NCBI GenBank assembly: GCA_000403295.2
Contig: KE159605.1
Location: 66,845 to 130,844, forward strand
DNA length: 64,000 nt
From: Lachnospiraceae bacterium M18-1
Lineage (GTDB): Bacteria; Bacillota; Clostridia; Lachnospirales; Lachnospiraceae
Direction of reading: 5' to 3'
The position numbers and the translations under genes are program-made. Shown here piece after piece: positions 1 to 6,673 of this stretch. The notes beneath the pieces are model-generated. The model was given only the letters and a program-made list of their open reading frames with translations, was not told where the DNA came from and did no database searches. Numbering within the stretch: position 1 is the first letter of the stretch; every line of letters begins with the position of its first letter.

Positions 1-372
1 GAAATTACGAAAGATATGCCGGAATATTGCCCTCAGTTCATGAACGAACCGGAAGAAACAGGTCAAAACCAAATTGCGCCGGCGCAAATAACGACTGAAA
101 ATACTGAACGGGAAGCAGATTTCCAAGAGGTAGAAGATCCGGAAAAAATGGTCAGGCCGTATGGTACCAGAAAAGCATACTTGGATAAACAGACAGAATA
201 TACGGCGGCCTTATATATAACTGCATTCATAAAAGATTTGAGAAACAAGACATTTACGGAACTGACTGACGCTGGACGATGGGAAAAGTGGCTGAAAGCG
301 GAAGTGGATGATCATGGAAAGGAGATTGATATTGTTGAGTATGAAAGCGAAGATTCAAACGGCGGCGTGTAG
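1..372 (+). CDS. C-terminal part of a phage early protein (partial)
   Basis: The frame is open to the first base of the window and the first ATG at 16 has no ribosome site in front of it, so this is probably the 3' end of a longer gene. The visible 123 residues are acidic and charged, without a motif I recognise. A 14-bp palindrome at 74-87 lies inside the coding frame. The end overlaps the next gene, which is common in phage early operons. Function unknown. Confidence 0.6.
   Translation, partial: EITKDMPEYCPQFMNEPEETGQNQIAPAQITTENTEREADFQEVEDPEKMVRPYGTRKAYLDKQTEYTAALYITAFIKDLRNKTFTELTDAGRWEKWLKAEVDDHGKEIDIVEYESEDSNGGV
74..87. repeat. Palindrome TTGCGCCGGCGCAA, copy 1 of 3
   Basis: A perfect 14-bp palindrome inside the coding frame of the first gene. 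The same 14 bases occur at 18595-18608 and 25085-25098 and nowhere else that I could find in the window. It is possibly a binding site for a phage or host protein. Confidence 0.7.
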
Positions 373-733
373 GTTCTGCGGCCAGATGATTCAGATTGAT
401 GAAGATTGTGATTCACGGCAGCAGGCGGAGGAACTGGCGACAATGTATTGCGGATGTTCTGGTGCAACAGATTACCAGAAAGAGAAGCAGAGGAAAGATA
501 AGGCTATGAAAAACGTGTCTGTTTTATTTGGGGAAGACGCAGTACCAGAGAAACGTGTCGGTGAAGGAATAGTGAACATTCTTCATGCGGCAGTTGAAGA
601 GATTTATTCAGGAGGTCTTGCGAAAGTCACGTTGAATTTGAGGGGGGGAGTGAAAGGTTCTATATCACAGAACAGTAAAGGGGAGATTAATGTGGAACGG
701 ACGGAGACGAAGAAACAGAAGTTGACGGAATAA
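341..733 (+). CDS. Phage early protein with cysteine cluster, unknown function
   Basis: About 130 residues. The N-terminus carries a CxxC pair (CRFCGQ) and about 26 residues later a CGC motif, which could hold zinc; the middle and C-terminal part is basic with no recognised domain. The start is uncertain: ATG 341 lies 16 bases after AGGAG (320-324), while TTG 332 and TTG 335 in the same frame have better spacing (7 and 10). It overlaps the end of the preceding gene and is followed by the ParB-like gene after 16 bases, so it is cotranscribed. Function unknown. Confidence 0.7.
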   Translation: MKAKIQTAACRFCGQMIQIDEDCDSRQQAEELATMYCGCSGATDYQKEKQRKDKAMKNVSVLFGEDAVPEKRVGEGIVNILHAAVEEIYSGGLAKVTLNLRGGVKGSISQNSKGEINVERTETKKQKLTE

Positions 734-749
734 GGAGGATGGAAGAAAA

Positions 750-2312
750 ATGGCGACGGGTTTCACTGTAATGGACGCATTAAACAAAAACAGCAAAGCC
801 GGAATTAAAGAGGCTCCGCGAGCAAGATTCCGTACAAAAGATATATCAATCTTCAAGATGTATAGAAATGAAATGAATTTCTATAGCGTGGAAGCGATTG
901 AGGAACTTGCCGGAGATATCCTGACATTCGGCCTGAAACAGAATTTAGAGCTTGTATATGAGCCGTGTACAGAAGGTGAATACAGGATTGTAGCAGGGGA
1001 GCGGCGCTGGCTGGCGCTCAAGATGCTGGTAAAAAAAGGATATAAAGAGTTTGAGATAGCGACATGTAAGCTGACCACGCCACAGGATGCGGACGAGGAA
1101 CAGATTGAGATTATCATTGCAAATGCGTACCGTACTAAATGTATTGCAGAGATCGTAGAAGAGGAAAAAAGGCTCAAAGAATCATTGGAGAAGATGAAAG
1201 CGGCAGGAAAGCAGATAAAAGGGTATGATCTGCAATCTGGGAGGCTGCGTGACGTGATTGCCTCCATGCTTCATATGTCAAAAACAAAAGTGGCGCAGAT
1301 TGAATCTGTAAATAACAACCTGATACCAGAATTCAAGGAAGAACTAAAGAAAGAACGTCTCACGTTTTCCGCAGCATATGAATTATCTGGAATGTCCCAG
1401 GAAGAGCAGCAAGAAGCAATGAAGCGCTTTCAGGAATCAGGCGAATTGTCGCATAAGGAAGTCAAGACGATGAAGGAGGACAAGGCAGCAGGCCAGGAAG
1501 ATTCCAAAGAACCGGAGAAAGTGTCAGAGTCTGACACAGAAAAGGGGATTGCACAGAATCCAGCAGTGTTTGAAAACTGTATGAATCAGCCGGAGGGATT
1601 AGAAAAAAAGGGGAAACTCTGGGAAAACACAGCGGAATCGGAAATTGACGGCAAGCTGGCAGCAGGCGGAGATTATCAGACACCGCACCCGGAAGGGATC
1701 ACTTCCTTGTGTTATTCCTGTAAAAACTATTCGAAGTGTAATGTCAAGACAGGGACGTGTACAAAATGCGACCAGTACATAAACAAGGCAAAGTCAGAAA
1801 AGACAGCAGAGCAAAAGTATTCCGAAGAGCAGGACAGGATTGACAGGGAGACGAGACGGTTATTGCGTGAAAAAGCAGACGAAGACCGGATGAAAAGTCT
1901 GCCCTCAGAATCTAAAGGAGTAGGAAGGAACATCCATCAGATAAAAATTGGGAAAGAGTTCTTCGAGGATGTATGCAGTGGGGTGAAAACATTTGAAATC
2001 CGGAAGAATGACCGGGATTATAAAACTGGTGATATTCTGGAAATGGAAGAATTTGCAAATGGGATGCGTACAGGGCGGTCAGTAAAAGTGATTGTCACGT
2101 ATCTACTGGAAGTTTATACAGGGCTTAAAGATGGGTATTGTATTATGGGGATATCACTTGTAAATAAAGATGGGGAATTGCTGCAGAAGGCTGACATCAA
2201 TCAGGTATGCGAGGATATAAAGGCAAATGGGGATGGAGTCAATGAATTTTCAGAAGAATATATTTTGGTTGATAAAGCTGTTGATATCGTGAGAGATGGT
2301 GGTAGAGAGTGA
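750..2312 (+). CDS. ParB-like protein with zinc ribbon and C-terminal ASCH/DUF3850-like domain
   Basis: Residues about 30-110 form a ParB/Srx N-terminal domain with the family GERRW motif (GERRWLA); residues about 110-220 resemble the KorB/ParB helix-turn-helix. A charged linker follows, then a cysteine-rich segment (CYSC, CNVKTGTCTKC) near residues 325-340 that fits a zinc ribbon, and finally about 80 residues resembling the small RNA-binding ASCH/DUF3850 fold (starting at NIHQIKIGKEFF). AAGGAGG at 732-738 supports ATG 750. Such phage proteins usually act in DNA binding or replication rather than true partition; there is no ParA here. It could be the protein that reads the phage palindromes, but that is speculation. 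Confidence 0.85.
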   Translation: MATGFTVMDALNKNSKAGIKEAPRARFRTKDISIFKMYRNEMNFYSVEAIEELAGDILTFGLKQNLELVYEPCTEGEYRIVAGERRWLALKMLVKKGYKEFEIATCKLTTPQDADEEQIEIIIANAYRTKCIAEIVEEEKRLKESLEKMKAAGKQIKGYDLQSGRLRDVIASMLHMSKTKVAQIESVNNNLIPEFKEELKKERLTFSAAYELSGMSQEEQQEAMKRFQESGELSHKEVKTMKEDKAAGQEDSKEPEKVSESDTEKGIAQNPAVFENCMNQPEGLEKKGKLWENTAESEIDGKLAAGGDYQTPHPEGITSLCYSCKNYSKCNVKTGTCTKCDQYINKAKSEKTAEQKYSEEQDRIDRETRRLLREKADEDRMKSLPSESKGVGRNIHQIKIGKEFFEDVCSGVKTFEIRKNDRDYKTGDILEMEEFANGMRTGRSVKVIVTYLLEVYTGLKDGYCIMGISLVNKDGELLQKADINQVCEDIKANGDGVNEFSEEYILVDKAVDIVRDGGRE

Positions 2313-2548
2313 CCAGTTGGAAAGAGTACAGGCGCGAATGGGTAAAGCGTAATACATGTAAATTCTGCGGTGGAAATGATTTGCACACCTGTCTTTCATA
2401 TCAATGCCAGGAAGCGGTCACGACGGCAGGGAGATATTTTGATAATGTGATAAAGCGGGAGGAAATAAAAAAGAGGAATGAAGCAGGAAGAAACAATACA
2501 GGTATTCAGGAACTATTTCAACTACATAAAAAGACCGAGGGCGGCTGA
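2309..2548 (+). CDS. Small CxxC zinc-finger-like phage protein
   Basis: 79 residues starting at a GTG that overlaps the TGA of the ParB-like gene (GTGA), so it is translationally coupled. The N-terminal third carries CKFCGG and a second CLSYQC pair, giving a CxxC-x9-CxxxC layout that could bind zinc. The C-terminus is charged and probably helical. Its 3' end overlaps the HD-domain gene by 71 bases. No function assigned. Confidence 0.65.
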   Translation: MTSWKEYRREWVKRNTCKFCGGNDLHTCLSYQCQEAVTTAGRYFDNVIKREEIKKRNEAGRNNTGIQELFQLHKKTEGG

Positions 2549-3050
2549 CCTTCTGCAATGGATGGACGCAAACGGCTTCTTTGAAGCCCCGGCAAGCAAG
2601 CGACACCACGGAGCGGAACCCGGAGGGCTTGCACAACATTCAATAAATGTGTGTCGGCGGCTTATACAGATGAACGCAGAGGAAGAACGGCGGCAGCAGT
2701 CTTTGAACTATGATTTAGAAACGCTGGCAATCTGCGGGCTTCTTCATGATTTATGCAAGATAGACGCATATAGAAAAGCCGAATTTGAAGGTATAACAGA
2801 ATATCAGCTTACAAAGAATTTCCCTGCCGGACACGGGGAAAAGTCCGTTATCCTGATTTTACAGTTTATGCACTTGACACAAGAAGAGATTCTGGCAATC
2901 AGGTGGCACATGGGGCAGTACGACTTTTACGCAAGGGGCGGCGGGTATGATTTAGACAACGCTTTCAGGCAAAGCAAGCTGGCAGTCATGCTTCATCTTG
3001 CGGACATGATGGCGACGCATTTTGACGAACGGGAGGAAAAGAAAGAGTGA
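2478..3050 (+). CDS. HD-domain phosphohydrolase-like phage protein
   Basis: 190 residues. The HD superfamily residues are visible in order: H in GLAQHSINV, HD in LLHDLCK, H in the GHGEKSV segment, another in IRWHMG, and a late D in HLADMMATH. The N-terminus (LLQWMDANGFFEAPAS) matches the usual start of the phage HD group, which supports ATG 2478 despite the 71-base overlap with the previous gene. HD proteins are metal-dependent phosphohydrolases, often on nucleotides; the substrate here is unknown. G+C rises here relative to the flanking early genes, which suggests a swapped module running to about 4480. Confidence 0.88.
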   Translation: MKQEETIQVFRNYFNYIKRPRAADLLQWMDANGFFEAPASKRHHGAEPGGLAQHSINVCRRLIQMNAEEERRQQSLNYDLETLAICGLLHDLCKIDAYRKAEFEGITEYQLTKNFPAGHGEKSVILILQFMHLTQEEILAIRWHMGQYDFYARGGGYDLDNAFRQSKLAVMLHLADMMATHFDEREEKKE

Positions 3051-3262
3051 AAAGAAGTGAGCTGGAAAAGTATCTGGGGAAAGTCGTCACAATAAAGCTA
3101 TTTGACAACGACGTTATCACGGGGGAACTTCACAAAACAGGTGAAGAACGATTCAGGAATGACCAGAATTTGTACATACCGCAGAAATGCTATTTCTTAA
3201 TCAATCCCCAGTCATGCCTGTTTAAGAGTTCACACGTTAAGAAGCTGACAGAAGGGAGATAG
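3047..3262 (+). CDS. Small phage protein, possible SH3/Sm-like fold
   Basis: 71 residues from a GTG overlapping the stop of the HD gene (GTGA coupling). The pattern LGKVVTIKLFDNDVITGEL is the strand-turn-strand typical of Sm-like or small SH3-like barrels; the rest is basic. It sits between HD and VRR-NUC genes in the replication/recombination cassette. Function unknown; the fold call rests only on this short pattern. Confidence 0.6.
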   Translation: MKRSELEKYLGKVVTIKLFDNDVITGELHKTGEERFRNDQNLYIPQKCYFLINPQSCLFKSSHVKKLTEGR

Positions 3263-3267
3263 AGGAA

Positions 3268-4053
3268 ATGAGCTATTACACAAGGCAGCAGAACCGCAGG
3301 AGAAGCGAAGCGACAGAACAGGAAACAGTAATACAGTGGTGCGAATGGCAGCAGGCAAGCCACCCGGAATTGAAATTGATTCATCATATTCCGAACGGCG
3401 GCAGCAGGAACACGCTGGAAGCGGCGAACCTAAAGCGGCAGGGAGTGAAAGCGGGTGTTCCTGACTTATGTTTGCCAGTAGCAAGAAACGGATTCCACGG
3501 GCTGTATATCGAAATGAAGTACGGCAGGAATAAAAAAACGGAAAGTCAGGACGAATGGCTGGAAGCACTGAAAGAGCAGGGATATTTCACGGCGGTTTGT
3601 TACGGGGCAGAGGAAGCAGAAAGGATAATTGCAAGATATTTGCAGTTTCCGGGTTGTCCTGCAATAGAGAGCCGGGCAATACAGATGATAGACTTTATAG
3701 AAGGACCCGTGCCGGAAGACCTTTGCACGGTTGACCGGGACGGCGGCGCAGATGATTTTGTGGGCTGCGGTCATTGTTTTGACGGAAGCGGGGAAGAGGG
3801 CGCAGACTGCGGAAGCTGTATTGTCAGCAGGATATTTGAAGAATATGCAAAGCTGACCGGGCAGGCAGCAGGCAGCGGACTGGGGCTGAAAGAATACGAT
3901 AACCCGGAAGAAGTCACAGTGAAAAAGCTGATAGAGATTTTAGAGGGAATGGACCAGGAAGCGGTAGTGATAAGCGGCAGGGAAAAGAATATCAGAGTTT
4001 ATCCGGGGAAGGAAAGCAAAGAGAAGGGAAGAAATATTGTTCTTCTTTGCTGA
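3268..4053 (+). CDS. VRR-NUC domain nuclease with C-terminal extension
   Basis: 261 residues. The first ~125 form a VRR-NUC nuclease of the PD-(D/E)xK group: an E in SEATEQE, HHIPNGG, GVPDLCL supplying the catalytic D, and YIEMKYG supplying E-x-K, followed by a Q in SQDEW. Stand-alone phage VRR-NUC proteins act on branched DNA. The remaining ~130 residues are not part of the usual ~100-residue phage form; they hold a cysteine-rich stretch (CGHCFDGSGEE, then CGSC) that may bind zinc, and a tail resembling no domain I know. It follows the Sm-like gene by 5 bases. Confidence 0.85.
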   Translation: MSYYTRQQNRRRSEATEQETVIQWCEWQQASHPELKLIHHIPNGGSRNTLEAANLKRQGVKAGVPDLCLPVARNGFHGLYIEMKYGRNKKTESQDEWLEALKEQGYFTAVCYGAEEAERIIARYLQFPGCPAIESRAIQMIDFIEGPVPEDLCTVDRDGGADDFVGCGHCFDGSGEEGADCGSCIVSRIFEEYAKLTGQAAGSGLGLKEYDNPEEVTVKKLIEILEGMDQEAVVISGREKNIRVYPGKESKEKGRNIVLLC

Positions 4054-4070
4054 TGAGAGGAGGGGCAGGC

Positions 4071-4334
4071 GTGACAGAAAAGACGCTGGGGGAAGCAATT
4101 AAAATAAAAAGACAAATAGACAATCTGCGGGGACAGAAAGCAGAGTTTGAGAAGGTGCTGGCATGGTGCAAGGAAGGGAAAGCAAGTTTCAGAATACAGA
4201 CAAGGGAAGCAGGGCTTGAAAGGGACGGTGTAATAATTTCAGGAGCGACGGCAAAGTGGGTTCTGGAGAAGGAACTTGAAGAAATCAAAAAAGAGATTGA
4301 AGCGTTGCTGAATGAATTGTCTGACCTGCATTGA
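4071..4334 (+). CDS. Small coiled-coil phage protein
   Basis: GTG 4071 is chosen because GAGGAGG ends about 7 bases upstream; ATG 4053 in the same frame would start inside that ribosome site. The ~88 residues are mostly charged helix with heptad-like spacing (IKRQIDNLRGQKAEFEKVL and later LEKELEEIKKEIEALLNEL), so two coiled-coil segments are likely. Function unknown. Confidence 0.7.
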   Translation: MTEKTLGEAIKIKRQIDNLRGQKAEFEKVLAWCKEGKASFRIQTREAGLERDGVIISGATAKWVLEKELEEIKKEIEALLNELSDLH

Positions 4335-4348
4335 AGGAGGAAGAGGAA

Positions 4349-4474
4349 GTGAACATACAGAAAGCGGCGGTCAGGGCTTCAAATAACGCCATGCGGGGCT
4401 ATATCCCGCATAATGCCATAGTTTCACAGGGGGCGAAGATTGCCGCCCGGAAGCAGGCGCAGGAGAAGCCATAG
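4349..4474 (+). CDS. 41-residue phage microprotein
   Basis: A GTG start preceded by AAGGAGG (4334-4340) opens a frame of 41 codons ending at TAG 4472. The product starts MNIQKAAVRASN and ends KQAQEKP; it is basic and lacks cysteines. Perfect ribosome-site spacing, fit between two other genes and codon use like the neighbouring VRR-NUC gene make this a real small gene. No function known. Confidence 0.65.
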   Translation: MNIQKAAVRASNNAMRGYIPHNAIVSQGAKIAARKQAQEKP

Positions 4475-4513
4475 AGGGAATGATTCTAAAATTTGGTCAG
4501 AGGGCTTACTAAA

Positions 4514-4744
4514 ATGACAGAAAACAGGATAATGAATGATCAGGCTGTTATTGACAAATTACTGAACTATATTGTTGCAAGCTCTCTTTATTGTCCGCTT
4601 GGTGTTGAAAAGAGAGTCCGCATACTGGGAGAATGTGTAGGTCTCAGGAAACCTGGATGCAAGGAGTGCTTGCGGAAGCACATTGAGGATTTAAAAATAA
4701 AGCGCGCAATGATTTATGAAACCAAAGTGTATAAAAAGAGTTGA
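4514..4744 (+). CDS. Small cysteine-containing phage protein
   Basis: 76 residues from ATG 4514 (a TTG at 4493 is in frame, neither has a strong ribosome site). Four cysteines occur as CPLG, ECVG and CKECLRKHI, which could form a zinc site. It resembles many unassigned phage early proteins. Base composition drops back to A+T-rich here, marking the end of the richer 2.5-4.5 kb block. Confidence 0.6.
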   Translation: MTENRIMNDQAVIDKLLNYIVASSLYCPLGVEKRVRILGECVGLRKPGCKECLRKHIEDLKIKRAMIYETKVYKKS

Positions 4745-4774
4745 ACAAGAGATTTTGTCAAGGAGGGAAAATAT

Positions 4775-5053
4775 ATGAGTGGATGGAAAAAAAGAGAACG
4801 GAAGATATTTGTACCTGGAATGGATGAATAATCACTAAAAAAGATTGAATGCAAAATATGTGGGAATAGGTTTGTCCAAAGAAATGAAAATAAATATGTG
4901 GTTAAGGGTAGGCTGGCAACAGGTGGCATAAATAACGCATTTAGCGGACAATACACAGAACCGAAGCAATATGACGCATTTGATTGTGATGTATGTGGAT
5001 GTCAGATAATTGCAAAAGAAAGACTGAAAAAAATTGATGAGGTAACTGATTGA
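4775..5053 (+). pseudogene. Zinc-ribbon phage protein interrupted by an in-frame TAA
   Basis: ATG 4775 has a good AAGGAGG site. After 18 codons (ending PGMDE) the frame meets TAA at 4829-4831, then continues without another stop to TGA 5051-5053. The downstream part carries CKICGNRF and CDVCGCQ, two CxxC knuckles of a zinc ribbon, so the whole frame reads as a single ~92-residue protein with one nonsense codon. No ATG restarts it after the stop. Either the gene is dead, or the stop is read through, or it is a sequencing error. Confidence 0.65.
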
Positions 5054-5069
5054 ATGCATGTAAGGACGG

Positions 5070-5303
5070 GTGTGCCAGGGATTGGGTAGGCATGGAAGTA
5101 CCGCGGTACGTGTAGGGGGATTAATATCAATCAACAGGACTGATGTGGACCGGACGGTATGCATTGACGATACGGCCAAATATTATCTGAAAAAATACAT
5201 GGACAGCAGGACAGACAACAATCTGGCGCTTTTTGTGTCTGGGATTGCGCCGGTTAGGAGGCTAGAACGCCATGGAGTCAGGGAAATCCTGGAAGCAGCA
5301 TAA
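5070..5303 (+). pseudogene. Tyrosine-recombinase-like fragment with internal deletion
   Basis: The 77-residue frame starts at GTG 5070 without a clear ribosome site. Its first half (STAVRVGGLISINRTDVD) matches the box I region of tyrosine recombinases (TGLRxSEL followed by LxxxDVD). It then jumps to text like the segment before box II (AKYYLKKYMDSRTDNNLALF), skipping the beta-hairpin with the catalytic lysine. The HxxR and nucleophile tyrosine are missing. It is therefore not an active integrase; it is either a relic or a small domesticated regulator. It lies just before the late activator gene. Confidence 0.6.
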
Positions 5304-5324
5304 ATAAAAAGGAGAGTGGTTGCA

Positions 5325-5747
5325 TTGGATAAAAAGATACTTGCTGACTACATGGACGCCATGGAGTTGATAAAGGAAACGGAGGAGGATATCCGTAATC
5401 TAAAGAAAAGACGGAAGATGATTATTCAGACGAATGTAAAAGGAAGTAATCCGAATTTCCCTTATCAGAAACAGCATTTTCGAATTGCAGGTACCACTTT
5501 CTCATATCAGGATGACAAAAACTTACGCCTGGAAGAAAAACTCCTGGAGCAGCGCAAAGAGAATGCGGAAAACATTAAGCAGCAGGTGGAGGAGTGGCTT
5601 CTGACGGTTCAGATCCGGATGCAGCGGATTATCAAGTATAAGATATTTGAGGAGATGACCTGGGAGCAGACGGCAGAGAAGATCGGGAGAAAAGCAACAG
5701 GAGACGGAATAAGGAAAGAATTTGAAAGATTTATGGAAAAAATTTAA
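5325..5747 (+). CDS. ArpU/RinA-like late transcription activator (sigma-like HTH)
   Basis: About 140 residues. The N-terminal two thirds are helical and charged (MELIKETEEDIRNLKKRR), and the C-terminus carries a sigma-region-4-like helix-turn-helix (IFEEMTWEQTAEKIG ... GIRKEFERF). This layout and the position directly before the packaging genes are typical of the ArpU/RinA/DUF1492 group that switches on late genes. TTG 5325 is preferred because GGAG (5311-5314) sits 10 bases upstream; GTG 5316 would abut it. The DNA immediately downstream carries three spaced TGTCCG repeats that are a natural target. Confidence 0.8.
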   Translation: MDKKILADYMDAMELIKETEEDIRNLKKRRKMIIQTNVKGSNPNFPYQKQHFRIAGTTFSYQDDKNLRLEEKLLEQRKENAENIKQQVEEWLLTVQIRMQRIIKYKIFEEMTWEQTAEKIGRKATGDGIRKEFERFMEKI

Positions 5748-5751
5748 AGTT

Positions 5752-5793
5752 TGTCCGTTTTGTCCGGACTGTCCGGTTTTCGTATGCTATAGT
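5752..5793 (+). promoter_or_regulatory. Probable late promoter with three TGTCCG repeats and extended -10
   Basis: TGTCCG occurs at 5752, 5761 and 5770, exactly 9 bases apart; the last two form the inverted pair CGGACtGTCCG. TGCTATAGT at 5785-5793 is an extended -10, with no good -35 at 17 bases upstream, which suggests dependence on an activator. The obvious candidate is the ArpU-like protein encoded just upstream. Confidence 0.6.
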
Positions 5794-5828
5794 ATATGCT
5801 GAGATTGTTATATAGGTACCAGGCACAG

Positions 5829-5862
5829 AAAGCGTTCTGCATGTTGATGCAGGGCGTTTTTT
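5829..5862 (+). terminator. Leader terminator-like hairpin before packaging genes
   Basis: A stem built around CTGCAT/ATGCAG extends outward through GC and G-T pairs to AAA/TTT, with a GTTG loop, and ends in six T. It lies between the late promoter and the HNH gene, so it would stop leader transcripts unless read through. Confidence 0.6.
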
Positions 5863-5881
5863 GGTTTCATTGGAGGAGGAT

Positions 5882-6223
5882 ATGACACAGCAGGAGATAC
5901 AGTATGTTGATGAGTGCATTAAAGAGGATATACACAGATTCTATATATGGGGACAATGGAAGAATGTGCGGGCAAGAGTGCTGGAGATGGACCACAATGA
6001 ATGCCAGAGATGTAAGGCAAAGAAGATGTACAAAAAGGCGACAACGGTACATCATGTGAATTATGTGAAAAGGCATCCGGAATTAGCGTTGGAGATTTGG
6101 TATGAGTGGCATGGAAAAAAGAAAAGGAATCTGATCAGCCTATGTCATGACTGCCATGAAGCTGTGCACGGATATAGGAAAAAGGAAGGAAAGAAACCAT
6201 TAACAGAGGAAAGATGGGATTGA
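5882..6223 (+). CDS. HNH endonuclease next to terminase
   Basis: 113 residues from ATG 5882, just after GGAGGAGG. The HNH core is complete: CQRC zinc knuckle, VHHVNYVK with the general-base histidine, NLISLCHDCHEAVHG carrying N, the second CxxC and the last H. In cos-type HK97-like phages an HNH protein encoded beside the terminase takes part in cutting at cos. A cos-like sequence follows at once, and then the small terminase, which fits this role. It overlaps no neighbour. Confidence 0.9.
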   Translation: MTQQEIQYVDECIKEDIHRFYIWGQWKNVRARVLEMDHNECQRCKAKKMYKKATTVHHVNYVKRHPELALEIWYEWHGKKKRNLISLCHDCHEAVHGYRKKEGKKPLTEERWD

Positions 6224-6242
6224 TATGGGAATTGCAAGGAAT

Positions 6243-6335
6243 CCCCCCGGTCAAAATAAATGGCGTTTTAATTTCAGGCGTGGAGACCGGTGGGTGGCCT
6301 CGACTTCTCTGAGAACGCTCGCGCGTGAGAAAAAA
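6243..6335. other. Candidate cos region
   Basis: Between HNH and small terminase the non-coding strip carries CCCCCCGGTC (6243-6252) and its near-perfect inverse GACCGGTGGG (6285-6294), then a CTCGCGCGTGAG near-palindrome (about 6318-6329). This position and the C-run/G-run layout resemble cos regions of cohesive-end Firmicute phages. The exact nicks cannot be told from sequence. Confidence 0.5.
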
Positions 6336-6355
6336 TAAAAAACAGGGGGAACAGA

Positions 6356-6673
6356 ATGGCAGAAAAAAAGGGAGATATATTGAAAAGTCTGAGAGAACAG
6401 CTTCGGAAAAAGCAGGCTGACATATCCGTTTTTTCTGATCTGTTAGATGACTATATGGCTCTGTACGATATCAAAAAAAAGCTAAAATTGGATATTAAAA
6501 AGAGAGGGGTATCCTATGAGACACAATCCGCGTCCGGAAAAGCTACGATCGTAAAGCAGAATCAATCTGTAAAAGATTTGGTGGCGGTCAATAAACAAAT
6601 GCTGTTGATTTTGGAAAAACTGGGGCTGACAACGGATAAAACGATAAAGGACGATGACGATGATAAATTGTGA
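6356..6673 (+). CDS. Terminase small subunit, P27-like
   Basis: 105 residues. The layout is the small-terminase P27 type: a charged N-terminal helix pair (LREQLRKKQADISVFSDLL), a loop of the kind YDIKKKLKLDIKKRG, and the diagnostic C-terminal stretch VKDLVAVNKQMLLILEKLGL. The protein recognises phage DNA for packaging and loads the large subunit. ACAGGGGGA upstream supports ATG 6356. The C-terminus ends in a run of aspartates and overlaps the large-subunit start by 14 bases. Confidence 0.88.
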   Translation: MAEKKGDILKSLREQLRKKQADISVFSDLLDDYMALYDIKKKLKLDIKKRGVSYETQSASGKATIVKQNQSVKDLVAVNKQMLLILEKLGLTTDKTIKDDDDDKL

